NCBI GenBank assembly: GCA_000320605.2
Contig: KB445803.1
Span: forward strand, 741,140 to 805,139
DNA length: 64,000 nt
Direction of reading: 5' to 3'
From: Gelatoporia subvermispora B
Lineage: Eukaryota; Basidiomycota; Agaricomycetes; Polyporales; Gelatoporiaceae
Shown here: positions 12,884-26,176 of the stretch, one piece after another
Layout of the letters: each line of letters starts with the position of its first letter
How positions within the stretch are numbered: the stretch's first letter is position 1
Translations under genes and position numbers: made by a program
Notes under the pieces: model-generated
The model's database searches: none
Seen by the model: the letters and a program-made list of their open reading frames with translations, nothing else
Told to the model about the DNA's origin: nothing

Positions 12884-15062
12884 ATGTACAACATGGCCAT
12901 AGCTTCGTTCTCCGAGTTGGCGGTGGTTTTCGCGCTTTGTGCAGTTGCGTATACGTACACGTACGTGAAGCGGGCCCAAGCTCGATATGCGTCTCTTCCT
13001 CCCGGTCCGAGCGGAGACTGGCCCATTGGAAAGATCAAGAATGTCACTGGCCCATAGTATGTCGTCTATCCTTGTGTTGACGGAGAAATTTCTGAATCTT
13101 ATATGTCCTAGCCTCCCCAGAACTTACGAGTCGCTTTGTCAAGAATATGGACCAGTATTTACCGTCAAGCAAGGCAATGAGCTGACCGTCGTTATCGGGA
13201 GATATCAGGTCACTCTTTTTCTTTGTAAGCCTTGGGTCCCCGATCTGACCGCGCCCTTTAGGCTGCCGTCGAGATCATGGGCGGACATTCAGCTGATATC
13301 GCAGACCGTCCTCGAGCGGTTGCAGCGGGTGAGATTATCTCCGGAGGCTTCCGACTTCTTCTGTCTTCCGGAAAGGAACGCGTTCGGAAACTTAGAACGT
13401 AAGCTGGCGATGACACTGAAAATAGTGATAGCGCGTTTACTGGGTTCGTAATAGCACAATCCATGCTCTAACTCAACCCCGCGTCGCTGTCACTTATGAA
13501 CCTATGCAAATGCGGAATGCGAAGCGGTACATTTTGGACATCTTGGACGATCCGACCAACCAGCTCGAACACGCCAAGAGGTACGCCTGTTAGTCTCGTA
13601 GAGGTATAAAGAGTTATTCAATTTCTGGATTTGGTTACGACAGATATGCGGCCAGCTTCATCATGGAAGTCACCTTCGGCAAGACCACACCAACTTCCTA
13701 CTCAGATCCCGAGGTCAAGACCATTCAGAACGTGGTGATCAACATCGGCAACGCTTTGCTGCCGGGAAAGTATCTCGTCAATGCGTTCCCTTTTCTCAAG
13801 TACATCCCGTTCTTCGTCTCTGACCTCAAGAAGATGCACAACACCGAGGTCGCGTTGTACCGGAAGCAGCTAGGCATGGTCAAAGAGAAGATGGTCAGTT
13901 TATTCCATTCAGCGGCGCCTGGCGAGACTGACGGCTGTTGGCGATCAGGATAAGGGGGAGGCGCAGGCGTGCTTTGGAACATATCTCTGGGATAACTACC
14001 AGAGGATGGGGCTGAGCGAAGGGGAAATGCTGTTTTTGGCAGGATCGATGTTTGCGGCTGGGTCCGACACTGCGAGTATTTTATCTTTCTTCAGTATGAC
14101 TGTCTATGCTTACGATGCCATGCAGACTGCAGCGGCTCTCGGTATTGTGTCTATGGCGGCCGCTTGCTACCCTGAAGCTCAGGCCCGCGTTCAAGCTCAG
14201 TTGGATGAGATTATTGGCCGTGATCGTAGTCAGTCACCGAGGCATACTTTTCGGTGTACCAACACTAACCTTCTTCCCTTTAAGTTCCCACATTCGCAGA
14301 TCGCGAGCTACTACCTGAGGTCGAAGCGTTTTATTTGGAGGTCTTCCGCTGGAGGCCTGTATCTGTGCTTGGTTGGTTATGGCCGTCATGGTCTTCGAGA
14401 CATAGTGGTTGCTGACTGTCTGGATGTATTTGTGCAGGATTTGCCCACAAGGCCACGAAGGATATCGCCTGGGTATGCATATATGTGTCTTGTTTTCACG
14501 ATGACCCGTCTTATCGCGCTCTATCAGCGTGACTATGTGATCCCTGCGGGCACCGCCGTCCTTGGATGTCACTGGTGAGAGCGATATACCGATATTCCTC
14601 AAGTATCGTCTGATAGCTTGTTTCAGGGCGATCTCACGCGACCCTGAGGTCTTTCCTGATCCAGAGGTGTTCAATCCGCAAAGATGGTTCGACAAGAATG
14701 GCAAGATACGTTCCGACATCAGATTCCAGAACTTTGGCTTTGGACGCAGGTCAGGCTCATTGTAGTATGCTAATCGGATTAACAGCTCATGTTTCTTAGA
14801 GCGTGCCCTGGACAGCATATCGCTGAGAGGTATGCGTCGTGATTCACAAGACAGAGTTTCTCTCAACGTTGTGATCGGCAGGTCTTTGTTCATCAACTGT
14901 GCTCTGCTGCTCTGGGCGTTCAGCATCTCTCAAGTTCCTGGTAAGCCCATTGACACCTACGCGCTCCTAGACAACGTCATCGCACATCCTCTTCCATTCG
15001 CGGCTGAGTACCGGCACCGAATTCCCAATATCGAGGAATTGCTAGCTGCCCACCAGGATTGA
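12884..15062 (+). CDS. Cytochrome P450 monooxygenase, tandem copy A
   Basis: Microsomal P450 with an N-terminal membrane anchor (FALCAVAYTYTYV) and the proline hinge SLPPGP. Thirteen exons sum to 503 aa: 12884-13056, 13112-13208, 13262-13398, 13455-13580, 13644-13893, 13949-14071, 14126-14228, 14285-14371, 14438-14472, 14528-14574, 14627-14749, 14800-14829 and 14882-15062. The I-helix reads AGSDTT, the K-helix ExxR lies in EVFRWRPVSV, and the heme loop is FGFGRRACPG with its Cys ligand. The intron after SDT (14072-14125) begins with GC rather than GT. I chose ATG 12884 because it aligns with the matching ATG of copy B, although an earlier in-frame ATG lies at 12857. The substrate and CYP family number are not determinable here; related basidiomycete enzymes are often annotated as O-methylsterigmatocystin oxidoreductase-like. 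Confidence 0.92.
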
Positions 15063-16295
15063 GCAGCGTGGAGATTCCGCAGCATCCTCATCATGGTGCC
15101 GCGAAGTTGGATCAGCCCTCTCTCACATGATAGTTTCTATTCGCGTTGTGTAAAGACTAATAGTTTGTAATTTTCGAACGACTTGTACTACCTAGGTATC
15201 GGAATTTTGTGAGAGCTATGCGACTGCGTGTTATACACATCGAGTGAAGGCATCAAGTAGCTGTAGGCCCGGCCGTGGGAGAGTGAGTTGCCGCTCCTGT
15301 AAATAACGTTCGTTGTGAAACACGTTCTGATCATCACCTCCTTTCTTTGCTTGACTTTGTGAGATCCCGTCATTCAGCCAGTTCGCATTCGGTCGAACGG
15401 ACTCGAACCTCGACTCGCGTATTTGGACTGCGAATTCACCTTGAATTCAGGCACCTTGAATTCACGAAGCTTTGAATCGTTCATAGGAGCAAAACCCCAG
15501 CGTTTGGTCTGAGAATCAACCAGGCTTCAGCTCGAAGCCGTCGCAATCGCAATTGTGAGTACTATAGCACCCGACGGCTGCGCTGCATGTCCTGGCCTCA
15601 CTTTAAATCGCATGACGTAGTCCCTCTCCTGCCAGAGTGGTCCTATATGTAGATCCATAGGCCACCGGGAAGATCTCACTCATGTTTTTACCCCTTGTAC
15701 GTCTTTCTTTGGTCGACGAGCGCTCAAAAAGCGAGAAAAGTGGGAAAAATCGCAGTCCAACAGGAGGGTGGGTTGCCCACTTTCCCTCCTTTTCCTGATT
15801 TCTCTGCTCCGATGTCCCAAAACAGGAAAAGTGGCGCAAAAGCAGATCAAACGGTTACCTGATGCACAACTACGTGGCTAACTCGTTTAGCTTGACGAAG
15901 CAGACCTCGGACGTGCAAGCAGGCCAAAGTTGTGTTTCTGGTGCGAGCCAATCGGCAGACGTGTATCGCCCTCGGCCCGCCCTGTGGCCCCCTGAGGCCT
16001 CAGAGAAGTAACATTAGTTCCTATTTTATGACGCCGGCCTCAATCTCGAAAATGTCGCCTTCCAGACTCCTCGACCCCGTTTCGAAGAAGTATAGGACGG
16101 AGGATTTGGCAAAAACTCCCCACAGCCATGCGCGAGTCCGATGCTGGCTTCTCTGTGAGTTCGTTTCCGTTGAGGTCATGCCAGAGTCCTCGTGACTGGA
16201 ACCGTTCTGGGATGGGTATCTGTATAGGCAAACAGAGACGCCTACCGGTTGTTTATATGAATGGCCGCATGCCCATGGGTCTTCTCTCGCACAGC
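15063..16295. other. P450 A / P450 B intergenic region with duplicated flanks
   Basis: About 1.2 kb without a gene. The part near 15200-15340 resembles the 3' flank of P450 B near 18565-18700 (shared GTG-rich blocks around CTGCGTG and AGGCATC). The part from about 15930 onward resembles the upstream region of P450 A. The middle is unique and contains a run of short GAATTC-like repeats near 15430-15470. Confidence 0.6.
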
Positions 16296-18453
16296 ATGAC
16301 TCTCATGGCTTCCGTCTCTGACTTGGCAATGATTTTTGCGTTGTGTGCGTTTGCGTATACGTGCGTGAAGCGAACTCAAGCTCGCTATGCATCTCTTCCA
16401 CCTGGGCCTGATGGATACTGGCCGTTTGGCAAGGGCAAGAATATCAAGGGCCCGTAGTTTGTCACATATCTCCATTGATGAGTGCAACCCACTCTGAGAG
16501 ACGTACAACATAGCCTCCCCAGGATCTATGAATCGATTTGCCAAGAGTATGGACCGGTATTCACTGTCAAGCAAGACGGTGACCTGACAGTTGTTATCGG
16601 GAGATATCAGGTTGGGCTTCCTTCGCACGTTGGGCCTTTGGTCTGATGGAGCTCCTACAGGCTGCCGTCGAGATCATGGGCGCGCATTCGGCGGACCTCG
16701 CAGACCGCCCTCGAGCAGTTGCAGCGGGCGAACTCATCTCAGGAGGCTTCCGACTTCTTCTCTCGTCGGGCAAGGAACACGTTCGGAAACTTAGGACGTA
16801 AGCTTGACACGACTTGGAGATTGTTAATAGCACGTTTAATAGTTTGATGGCAGCACGATTCATGCTTTCACTCAACCCCGCGCCGCCGCCACTTATGAGC
16901 CCATGCAAATGCGTAATGCTAAGCGGTATATTTTAGACATATTGGGAAATCCGACAGACCAACTATCACATGCCAAGAGGTCCGTTGATTGGTCGTCTCG
17001 TTGATATAAACAACGTTTATCATCAAAATTTTTACGACAGATATGCGGCGAGCTTCATCATGGAAGTGACCTTCGGCAAGACAACACCCACTTCTTACTC
17101 AGATCCCGAGGTTAAAGCCATCAATCAAGTCGTCGTCAACTTCGGCAACGCTCTCCTTCCGGGGAAATACCTCGTCAACTCATTCCCCTTCCTCAAGTAT
17201 ATTCCGTTCTTCGTCTCGCACCTCAAGAAGATGCATAAGGCCGAGATCACTTTGTACAGGGAGCAGCTGGGCATCGTCAAGGAGAAGATGGTTAGCTTCT
17301 GGTTTCCGCAGCCTCGTGTCACTTATGACAGTCATGTTCAGGATAAGGGAGAGGCACGATCGTGCTTTGCAACATATCTCCTCGAGAACTACAAGCGGTT
17401 GGGGCTCAGTGAAGGTCAAATGCTATATTTGACAGGATCGATGTTCGCAGCTGGAACCGATACCGTACGTTTTGTCGCTTTGCTAAAACAGAGCAGCGGT
17501 AACACTTACGGTTCCACGCAGACTGCCGCAACCCTTGGTTTTGTGTCTATGGCAGCTGCTTGCTACCCCGAGGCCCAGGCCCGAGTTCAATCTCAGTTGA
17601 ACGAGGTGGTTGGCCGTGATCGAAGTACGCCCCTGAGAGATGCCTACGGGGATGACGATTCTGACATTGATACCTGTAGTCCCGACATTTGCCGATCGCA
17701 AGCTGTTGCCTGAGGTCGAAGCGTTCATCTTGGAGGTCTTCCGCTGGAGGCCTGTGTCTATGCTTGGTGAGCTATTTGCAACACCAATGTTCAAATCAAG
17801 ATATTAACTGACTAAATACATCCAAACAGGATTCGCTCACAAGGCCACAAAGGATATCGCCTGGGTATGCATATGTCTGCTACTTTCGCGGACTACTCGA
17901 TTTATTGTACTCTACCAGAAAGACTACGTGATTCCTGCGGGCACCACCGTCCTTGGATATCACTGGTGAGAGTGGTGTACCGATATTCTCCGACTACCGC
18001 CTGATTGCTTGTATCAGGGCGATATCAAGAGACCCCGAGGTATTCCCTGAGCCAGAAACATTCAATCCACAGAGATGGTTCGACAAGAATGGCAAGATTC
18101 GCTCCGACGTCAAATTCCAGAACTTCGGTTTCGGGCGCAGGTTAAATGTGGCATCAAATGTTTATTAGATTTACAACTCATGATTCCTCAGGACGTGCCC
18201 TGGACAGTGGATAGCCGATAGGTCTGCCTCTTGATTCATGGTGAATGACGTCTCTCACGTTCTGGCCGGCAGGTCCATCTTCATCGACTGTGCTCTGTTA
18301 CTCTGGGCATTCAACATTTCTCAAATTGCTGACAAGCCCATCGACACTTCCGCGATGCTCGACAGAATCGTTGCGCACCCTCTCCCATTTGCAGCTGACT
18401 TCAAGCGCCGAATTCCCAATGTTGAGCAATTGCTAGCTGCCCACCAAGATTGA
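16296..18453 (+). CDS. Cytochrome P450 monooxygenase, tandem copy B
   Basis: Close paralogue of copy A with the same exon pattern, all introns appearing as GT-AG. The membrane anchor is FALCAFAYTCV, followed by SLPPGP. Conserved blocks match copy A: FIMEVTFGKTTPTSYSDPEV, the I-helix AGTDTT split by an intron at 17465-17520, ExxR in EVFRWRPVSM, the WFDKNGKIRSD meander and the heme loop FGFGRRTCPG with its cysteine. The last exon ends ELPAAHQD-like (residues LLAAHQD). ATG 16296 is favoured because it aligns with the start of copy A; in-frame ATGs upstream at 16257, 16269 and 16275 are alternatives. The enzyme looks intact. The strong identity to copy A, including flanks, points to a recent duplication. 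Confidence 0.92.
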
Positions 18454-19244
18454 GCAGTGAAGGTTTCGCGTTTTTCGCACCATGGGATCCCGAATCCGAA
18501 CCCACCTTCCCTGGATCGAATACATTCCACTCGTCTGTGATGGTCCAGCCGAGTTATATATCTGGATACGAGGCTTCACTGCGTGATATTCCGGCGTGTA
18601 GAAGCAGGCATCCAGTGGCCGTGGGCCATAAGAGTGACTATACCTGTCAATTACGCGAAACATGTTCCAATATTTCCTCTTTCCTTTACCGGACTGTCTC
18701 TAAGTCATACATCCCCCGGTGTGCATCCCTGAACTCGAGAAGCAGGCTCAGTCAGTCCTCGCATGGCCATCCGAATGACCTGCTTCTGTAGCGTTGCGGT
18801 CCCCACGATACACATGAGAACTCCCCAAGTTTCAACCCAGCGCAGTCGCGATCACATTCGCAAGTAGCATCGAATTACTGTGCTGCATGCCTCTTCGACA
18901 TCAGATGGTGTTGTGTTCTGCAGTAATATTCATTCTACCAAGCATTCACCAGCCTGTCCGTGTGAGTCGGACTGCCTGACACATCACCTATGACAGTCAT
19001 ATTCGAACATTTCCTTTCCGTTTCCGCCTTTACGTGAATGAGGGGTCAGTTGTGAGCTGTAGAAGTGGCTCCTTGGGAGCATGCACCCATGACCGGATCA
19101 CACTGCACTATTTCTGAGCATTCTCAAGGTTTCGGCAACCCGGCAGACTGCATCTTGAGCTTCGCGGGCGTCTTGATGGCTCATATAGCCAGGGAAGGGA
19201 GTAAGTGTCTCGACTTCGTAGCTCTCCGGAGTATTCTGGATGCC
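18454..19244. other. Intergenic region P450 B / P450 C
   Basis: About 790 bp with the P450 B 3' flank, whose 18565-18700 part resembles the P450 A 3' flank, and the P450 C upstream region. No duplicated promoter block shared with A or B was seen upstream of C. No other gene recognised. Confidence 0.5.
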
Positions 19245-21384
19245 ATGACCGTCGAAGCAACGTTTTCCTCTGAATCTGTGCTGATCGGTCTCTCCGTCCT
19301 ACTTGTTGTACTTTTCTATCAATTCCGGCATTTGTCTAAGAGGCATGCATCGCTACCTCCTGGTCCGCCTGCGCATTGGTTCCGTGGATATGCTGTCTCG
19401 GGCTCCTAGTAAGTGATGTGGAATACATCTCAAGTTTGTCTCCTGAAAAACGGTTACGTTAGCGTGCCTCGCCAATTTGCAAATCTCACACAGCAATATG
19501 GACCTGTGTTCACAGTAAAGCAGGGACGGGACACTGTGGTGGTTATAGGGAGATACGAGGCACGGAACTGTGTCGTGTTCAATATTGCAACGTCTGACAT
19601 TGTTCAAGGCTGCAAATGAAATCATGAATAAGCATGCAGCTGATCTGGTCGACCGTCCCCGGCAGGTCGCTGCTGGGGAAATTCTCTCTGGAAATATGAG
19701 GGTGGTCGTGACCGGGGCAGGAAGCTACTGGAGGAAACTGAGGAAGCAAGTTGCGGGACGGCTAATGTATGAGTCAGCGTACTGACTGGTTCTCTAGGGC
19801 GTTGCACGCTATGATGCAGCCGAAGGTGGCCGTTACATACGAGCCTGCGCAAATGCGAAATGCGAAGCGTTACATCTTGGATCTACTGGAGGACCCGGAG
19901 CATCATCTCGAGCATGGAAGAAGGTATGTCTGATCTGAGTAGTAGCATATCGCCACTCGAGCTATTGAATCCCAGGTATGCTGTGAGCTTCATCATGGAA
20001 CTGGCGTATGGCAAGACAACACCTACTTCGTATTCCGATCCCGTAGCAAAGGCCATTAACCGTGCCATCTCTCACTTCGCCGACGCTCGTTCTCCTGGGG
20101 CATTTTATGTGGACAGGTTTCCAATCCTGAGATACATTCCACTTTTTGCATCGAAGTTGGAGCGCTGGCATAACGAGGAATTGACGCTATTCAAAGAGCA
20201 ACTTGCGACGGTGAAGCAGCAGATGGTGAGTGCACAGATCCATATACTCCTTGCGCGAGGCTGAGAATGGTGCAGGCCAAAGGCGAAGCCCCTCCGTCGT
20301 TCGGAACTTACCTGCTGCAAGGTCAAGCTGAGCTGGGGTTGACGGACAACGAGGCAGCTTATTTAGCGGGCTCAATGTTCGGCGCTGGATCTCATTCGGT
20401 TCGTAAACTATCTCTGATAGCACATGACGTACCTATATTTCGCGAAGACCGCTGCCACACTGGGGTTCGTTACGATGGCTGCGGCTTGTTTCCCCGATAC
20501 GCAAGCCAAAGTACAAGCTCAGCTTGACAAGGTAGTTGGCCGCGACAGACGTAGGTCCTGTCATTCGTCCGAGTTGCATTGATCTAAACATTAGTCCCCC
20601 TAGTACCCACATTCGCCGACAAGCAATTCCTCCCGGAAGTAGAGGCATTCATTCTCGAAGTGTTCCGTTGGAGACCTGTATCCATTATGGGTAAGTAACA
20701 TCATCCATATGTCGGCCGGCCCTTGGATACTTAAGTACGCCCTATGACACAGGGGTTCCACACAGATCTACGAGGGATATTATATGGGTGCGCTCACATC
20801 TTTATCATATATCGCTACCTGACAGCAGATTCCTCCAGCGCGACTATGTGATTCCTGCAGGAACTACAGTATTAGGGTGCCATTGGTACGCGGATCTATA
20901 AAGTATACCTCAACATAGTGCTGATTGTTTTGGGCGAAAGGGCTATCGCACACGATGAAGATGTATATCCTGAGCCAGAGAAGTTTGATCCTCGGCGTTG
21001 GCTCGACGAGAAGGGCGAACTGCGGAAAGATGTCAAATTTCCAGCCTTTGGATTCGGGCGCAGGTGATTCTACATCCTAAGCATTGATATAAGTGGTGTT
21101 GATATCGTTTATGTAGAGTGTGTCCTGGTCAGGAGATCGCAGAACGGTGCGCTATCTGATGCCCTGAATTTCCTGCATGACACTGACGAAGTCTTGTGGA
21201 TAGCTCTGCTTTCGTCAACATAGCGCTCGTGCTATGGGCATTCAATATTGCACGAGACCCTGAAAAACCCATCGACACCTACGCAATTCTAGATAGCACG
21301 ATTGCTTATCCGCTACCGTTTTCCGTCAAGTTCGAGGAGAGGATCACAAACGTGAAGGATCTCATTATGTCGCATCAAGAGTGA
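19245..21384 (+). CDS. Cytochrome P450, diverged tandem copy C with altered I-helix
   Basis: Third tandem P450, more diverged. Start ATG 19245 is followed by the anchor VLIGLSVLLVVLFYQF and the SLPPGP hinge. Intron positions match A and B. Two introns use GC donors: 19560-19608 after GRYE, and the one after RKLRK near 19749, with donor GCAAGT. The heme loop FGFGRRVCPG and the K-helix EVFRWRPVSI are normal. The I-helix reads AGSHST where A and B have AGSDTT and AGTDTT, so the conserved acid is His and the following Thr is Ser. The frame is open throughout, so this looks like a functional but catalytically changed enzyme rather than a pseudogene. Oxygen activation may differ. Confidence 0.9.
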
Positions 21385-21646
21385 TGGGTCACAATTGGAT
21401 ATGGGAGGTTCACAGATTCCTGCATGTATAATATACGAACGTTCCAGATAGCGGAATGATTGAGAGGATCGAGAGAACTGAGATCGTCGTTGAGAGCAAG
21501 GACTCCGCCGCCACAGACGCGTCGCAGGCGAACGCGTCCAGTCACACGCAGGTAATTATCCGAGGTACGCCCGACGGGCGCTCGCGCTTCCGCTCCTCCT
21601 CTAGCCTCCCCGTCCGCATCGTCAGCTCGTTCCGGATGTTGCTTGG

Positions 21647-24600
21647 ATGTCTACTTCATTTCGACCTCTACCTCCGATAGCACAAAGCGCATTCCCCCAG
21701 CCTGTGACAGCTCTCGCTTTCGACCCTGTCTCCGACACCCTATGGACTGGCACAAACTCCGGTAGTGTCGTCGCCTACTACGGCGCTGAGGGCGCGCGTG
21801 GTGTGGTCTTCCCCGTCGGAAGCTCCTTAGGCGTTAGCAGGTTGCATGCTACAGAATCCTATGTGAGGGTTGTGGGTACGCAGAGCGATGGACTGGGACA
21901 GTGGGGGAAGGGTGGCGCAAACAAGTGGTACATGAAGTGAGTCTACAGTCCTCGTTCATGCGTGAAACGCTGACAGTAATGCAGGAACAATGTGATGTTC
22001 ACCACGTTCTCCAACAATCTTCACACGTCCAACTTTGCTGCATCCACGACCAGCCCTGAGTTGCTCATCATAAACGCGATCACAGGAAGCGTCACACGCC
22101 GGGACAGGGTCTCGTCACTCCTGACACATCTGCATTATGACACCACACATGGTGTCCTGTTGGTCGGGTCTGGTGATGGAGAGCTATCTTACTCCGACCA
22201 CAGAAGTCGATTCACCCAGCTAGTCAAACCTGTGAAGGCACATACTAGTGGCATACAGGGCCTCCAGGCTAGCGGGAACTATGTATATACGATCGGGCTA
22301 AGCTCTAGGTGATACAGATGCGATGAAATGCCCGTCTATGCTAACGTTTACTTAGGCAAGGCCGCCCGTTCCCAGATCCTCTGGTCAAGGTGTATGACAT
22401 CCGGACAATGCAACCTCTCCCTCCTCTACCATTCCCGAACGGACCGGCCTTCATCAACATCATACCTAAAGGCTCATCCAAACTTGTTATCACCTCGAAT
22501 ACTGGACTCGTGAACATCGTCGACACGTCAAACCCGACCTCTAATGAGTTCTACCACGTATGTGCTCTAGAGACATCGATAGTGAGAACATCAGTGACAC
22601 CCAGTTAGTTGGATATCTCATCATATGTTCATTCCACGGCGGTATCGCCTACGGGGGCATATCTTGCGTTTGGTGATTCAGAAGGTGCAGTGCACCTTAT
22701 GACAGTCGGGGATGAAGGTGTCACACTTCCCTTCAACGGCTTCGAGGGGCAGCCTGTGGAATGGGCAGATCCACCAGAACCTCTGCCAGAGATTGAATGG
22801 ACAGATTCAACGTGCGTACGCGACCTTCGGATAACTCCTGTGCAAGGCACTGACGTTCTCTCAGGCCTCTTAACACTATCGGCATGCCATTCTACGACGA
22901 GCTTCTGTTGTCTTCCTGGACCTCTGACTTCGTAACTACTCCACTCCACTTCCCTCCTCCCCCGAAGATCCCTCAACAAGTCCTGGATACCATGAAGATT
23001 AACGACAATATCGCCTACGCAGCACTGCCGAAGGAGCTAAGGGGACGACGTAATGTCGTGATCGCGGCGCCTCGCAAGAGTGAGGGTCGCTTCAGGAGTG
23101 GAAGGTCGAGAAGAAGCGTAGGTTTGTATCACTTCGTGGTAGCATACCATCTTGAACCATTAAACACTAGTCCGAGCCTGAGACACCTTCGGAGGAGCTT
23201 TCGGCAGACATGATCCCGAAGGCGTACCGCAAAGTCGAGATCGAGTATTCCAAATTTGGCGTGGAAGATTTCGACTTCGGGTACGTGCTATGATTCCATG
23301 TTACACTGGAGTCGTTCGTAACGATTTGCACAGATTCTATAACAGGACGGAGTATAGTGGACTGGAGACACATATCCTCAACTCTTACACCAACCCAATC
23401 CTCCAGCTGATGCATTACACATTCCCAATTCGACAAATTGCGAAGTCCCACATCACCACCGACTGTCAGCGAGAACACTGCCTCCTCTGCGAACTAGGGT
23501 TTGTTATGCGTATGCTCGAAGATGCCAGAGGCACAAATTGCCAATCGAGCAATTTCTGCAAGGCCGTTACTGTCTTGGCGCAGAGTAAGCATTTGACAAT
23601 TCTGCGCGACCCGTGATGCTCACTCTGCATAGTGAGCAACGCGATTGAACTGATCGACTACGGGAGGGAAAGCACAGACATGAACTATAGCCACATGATC
23701 CAGGCGTTCCACCGTTTCTTGATCGACCACTTGAGCTCTGAGAGCAATATGTCTCCGAAGAACCCACCCATCGTAACCCCTGGATCGTTTTCATTCAGGA
23801 CATTCCGCGCGGCACCAAATCCAATTACACAACTGCTTGGTTTCGAAGCAACAAGCCTGACAACATGTACACTGTGCAAGTCGATGAAGATCAAGACCAA
23901 CGTAATGCATATCGTCGACATGGTTTACCCATATCCGGTTCGGTCTTCGGCACGGGATGTGTGGTAATTTCTGCTAATATTAGCGCATTTTGTAGGCGCA
24001 TCAAGCGAATAAGGACGCCACGAACGAGACGGGGACCTCTGGCTTCGCTAACTTGTTGCGACGGTCGTTGTCCCGTGTATCTCAACACAAGGGGGCATGT
24101 CCAGATTGCGGCAAACATGGCATCCTCCAGACTCGCCGAGAGGTGGCAACAAGGCACTTACCGGCTATTCTCGCGGTGAATGCTGCAGTGTACAGTGAAG
24201 AGAGCCTGAGCCATTGGAAAGACAGGCCGCGAGGAGAGAGGTTCATCAGTCCAGTGATTCATTTGACAGCCGACGTTCTCGATAAGCCAGATGAGATGCC
24301 TGTCATGTATGAATTAAGGGTATGTGATGTCCTATAGGGTACAGGTGGAGTGATGGAGATCTTTATCTAGGCAATGGTCGTCCAAATAGTCACCAAGGAT
24401 GGACATTCGCACCTCGTGGCGATAGTCAAAGGTATGGTCCCGGTCTCTCGAGCCATCGGAGTCGAATCTAACTGATCTGCCTCATAGTCCCGCCTGAGGC
24501 ATCAGTATCTCAGGAGCCCGACACGCAGAGCCCATGGTTCCTTTTCAATGACTTTGTCGTTCGAAATATTTCTGAACAAGAGGCTCTCAGCTTCCCCGGA

Positions 24601-25973
24601 AGCTGGAAGGTAAGCTTTGTTGCCTGGGTTCACCCCCCTTATGATCTCAACTCTGTTTATCGCAGGTTCCTGCAGTCCTGTACTTCGAGAGACGCAGTCG
24701 ATATGATGTTATGTACTTCAGTGAGCTCCCTGACAAGATCGACGAGTCGATCTTGTGCCGGGATACGAATATCGCCTTGTATGAAGTTTACTCGACATTC
24801 GCACGTATTGTAGCCCTTACTTCTCTCGTACCCAGGAACCGCGATCCCGCTGTTATCAAGCACGAAGTTCTCGATAAGGACGAGCTACCCAAACCCGGGA
24901 CCCTTGTCGCCATCGACGCGGAGTTCGTGCAAATGCAGCAGGCGCGTGCGCCCAGCATGTACCTGGACAAGTGCTGACTTTAGGAACAGGAAGAAACCGA
25001 GTATAGGTCTGATGGGACGAAGAAGGTCATCCGTCCGGCGCGGCTCAGTCTCGCACGGGTCTCGGTTCTTCGCGGTGATGGCCCGAAGGAAGGTGTCCCC
25101 TTCATTGACGACCATATACACACGAGCGAGGTCATCGTCGATTACCTGACGGAGTTCTCAGGTATCAAATGTGAGTGGTCCTCGACCAGACATACCGAGT
25201 GGCGTTCTTATAAGCGCGATACAAGTCGGCGATCTGGATCCGCATATGTCACGGTATACTCTGACACCGCTGAAGGTGGTGTATAAGAAGCTCCGTTTGC
25301 TGGTCGACCGTGGTTGCATCTTCATCGGTCACGGGCTATCGAAGGATTTCCGTATCATCAGTACGTTGTTCACTGGCTTCGCGAAAATTACTTGGCTGAC
25401 ATATCGCGCAGACATCTTCGTGCCGCCAGAACAAGTCATCGATACCGTTGACCTCTGGTTCCTCAAGAATCGCCAACGACGACTATCGCTGAGATTCCTA
25501 GCGTGGTTCGTACTCAAGGAGAACATACAGACTGACACGCACGACTCGATTGAGGATGCCCTGTCAGCGCTGCGACTGTACAAGGCATACCACGAGTTTG
25601 AGTCGGAGGGCACGTTCGACCAGAAGCTGGAGGAGCTCTACCGCGAAGGGCGGCAATACGTGCGTACGCCAATCATGCAGCCGTCTGCCTTCGACTTCCG
25701 TTTACCATTGTCATCTAGGGCTGGAAACCTCCGCCACCGCCCGGTGCCGCGGCCGCGGAACTTCGCGACGTGTCGGCCAGCCCCGCCCCGCCTGTGACCC
25801 AGTCGGCACCCTCCACATTCTCGATGGCAGGCGGCAAATTCGCGTTTGTCCCACAGCATTTCGTGCCCAATGCGGTTTCTTCTCCCGGGTACTTTGCGCC
25901 CGGCATGGCGGCGTTGCCCAACCCATTCATGAGCCCCTCGGACTCAAATACGAAATGGAGACGTAGGCAATGA
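21647..25973 (+). CDS. PAN2: PAN2, catalytic subunit of the PAN2-PAN3 poly(A) deadenylase
   Basis: Starts mRNA poly(A) shortening in the cytoplasm together with PAN3. ATG 21647 opens with the typical MSTSFRPLPP followed by a WD40 propeller (about 21690-22890; blocks such as LAFDPVSDTLWTGTNSG and VKVYDIRTMQPLPPLPF). A catalytically dead ubiquitin-hydrolase-like domain follows (about 23200-24640; NSYTNPILQLMHYTFPIR), then the DEDDh exonuclease. Its metal ligands are visible: D and E in AIDAEFVQMQ, D in HGLSKDFRII, and H and D in HDSIEDALSAL. The last exon (about 25719 onward) encodes a Pro/Ala-rich tail ending WRRRQ. About a dozen short introns interrupt the gene. No break seen, so deadenylase activity is expected. 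Confidence 0.93.
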
Positions 25974-26176
25974 TGGTATATACGTGCTGCAAGGGTGTAT
26001 ACCCGGTCTGTATCGATAAGAGGCCGCTGAGGCTAGTGTCCGTGGGACGAAGACCTGTAGCATTGCTGTTGGAGCATAGTGTAGGACAATCGAAGACATA
26101 ATAAGCGCCAAATCGCCGTGGGCTAATGCGACGATTTGACATGTCATTCGAGGTTGCGTAGGCAGGGGGTGTGGGG

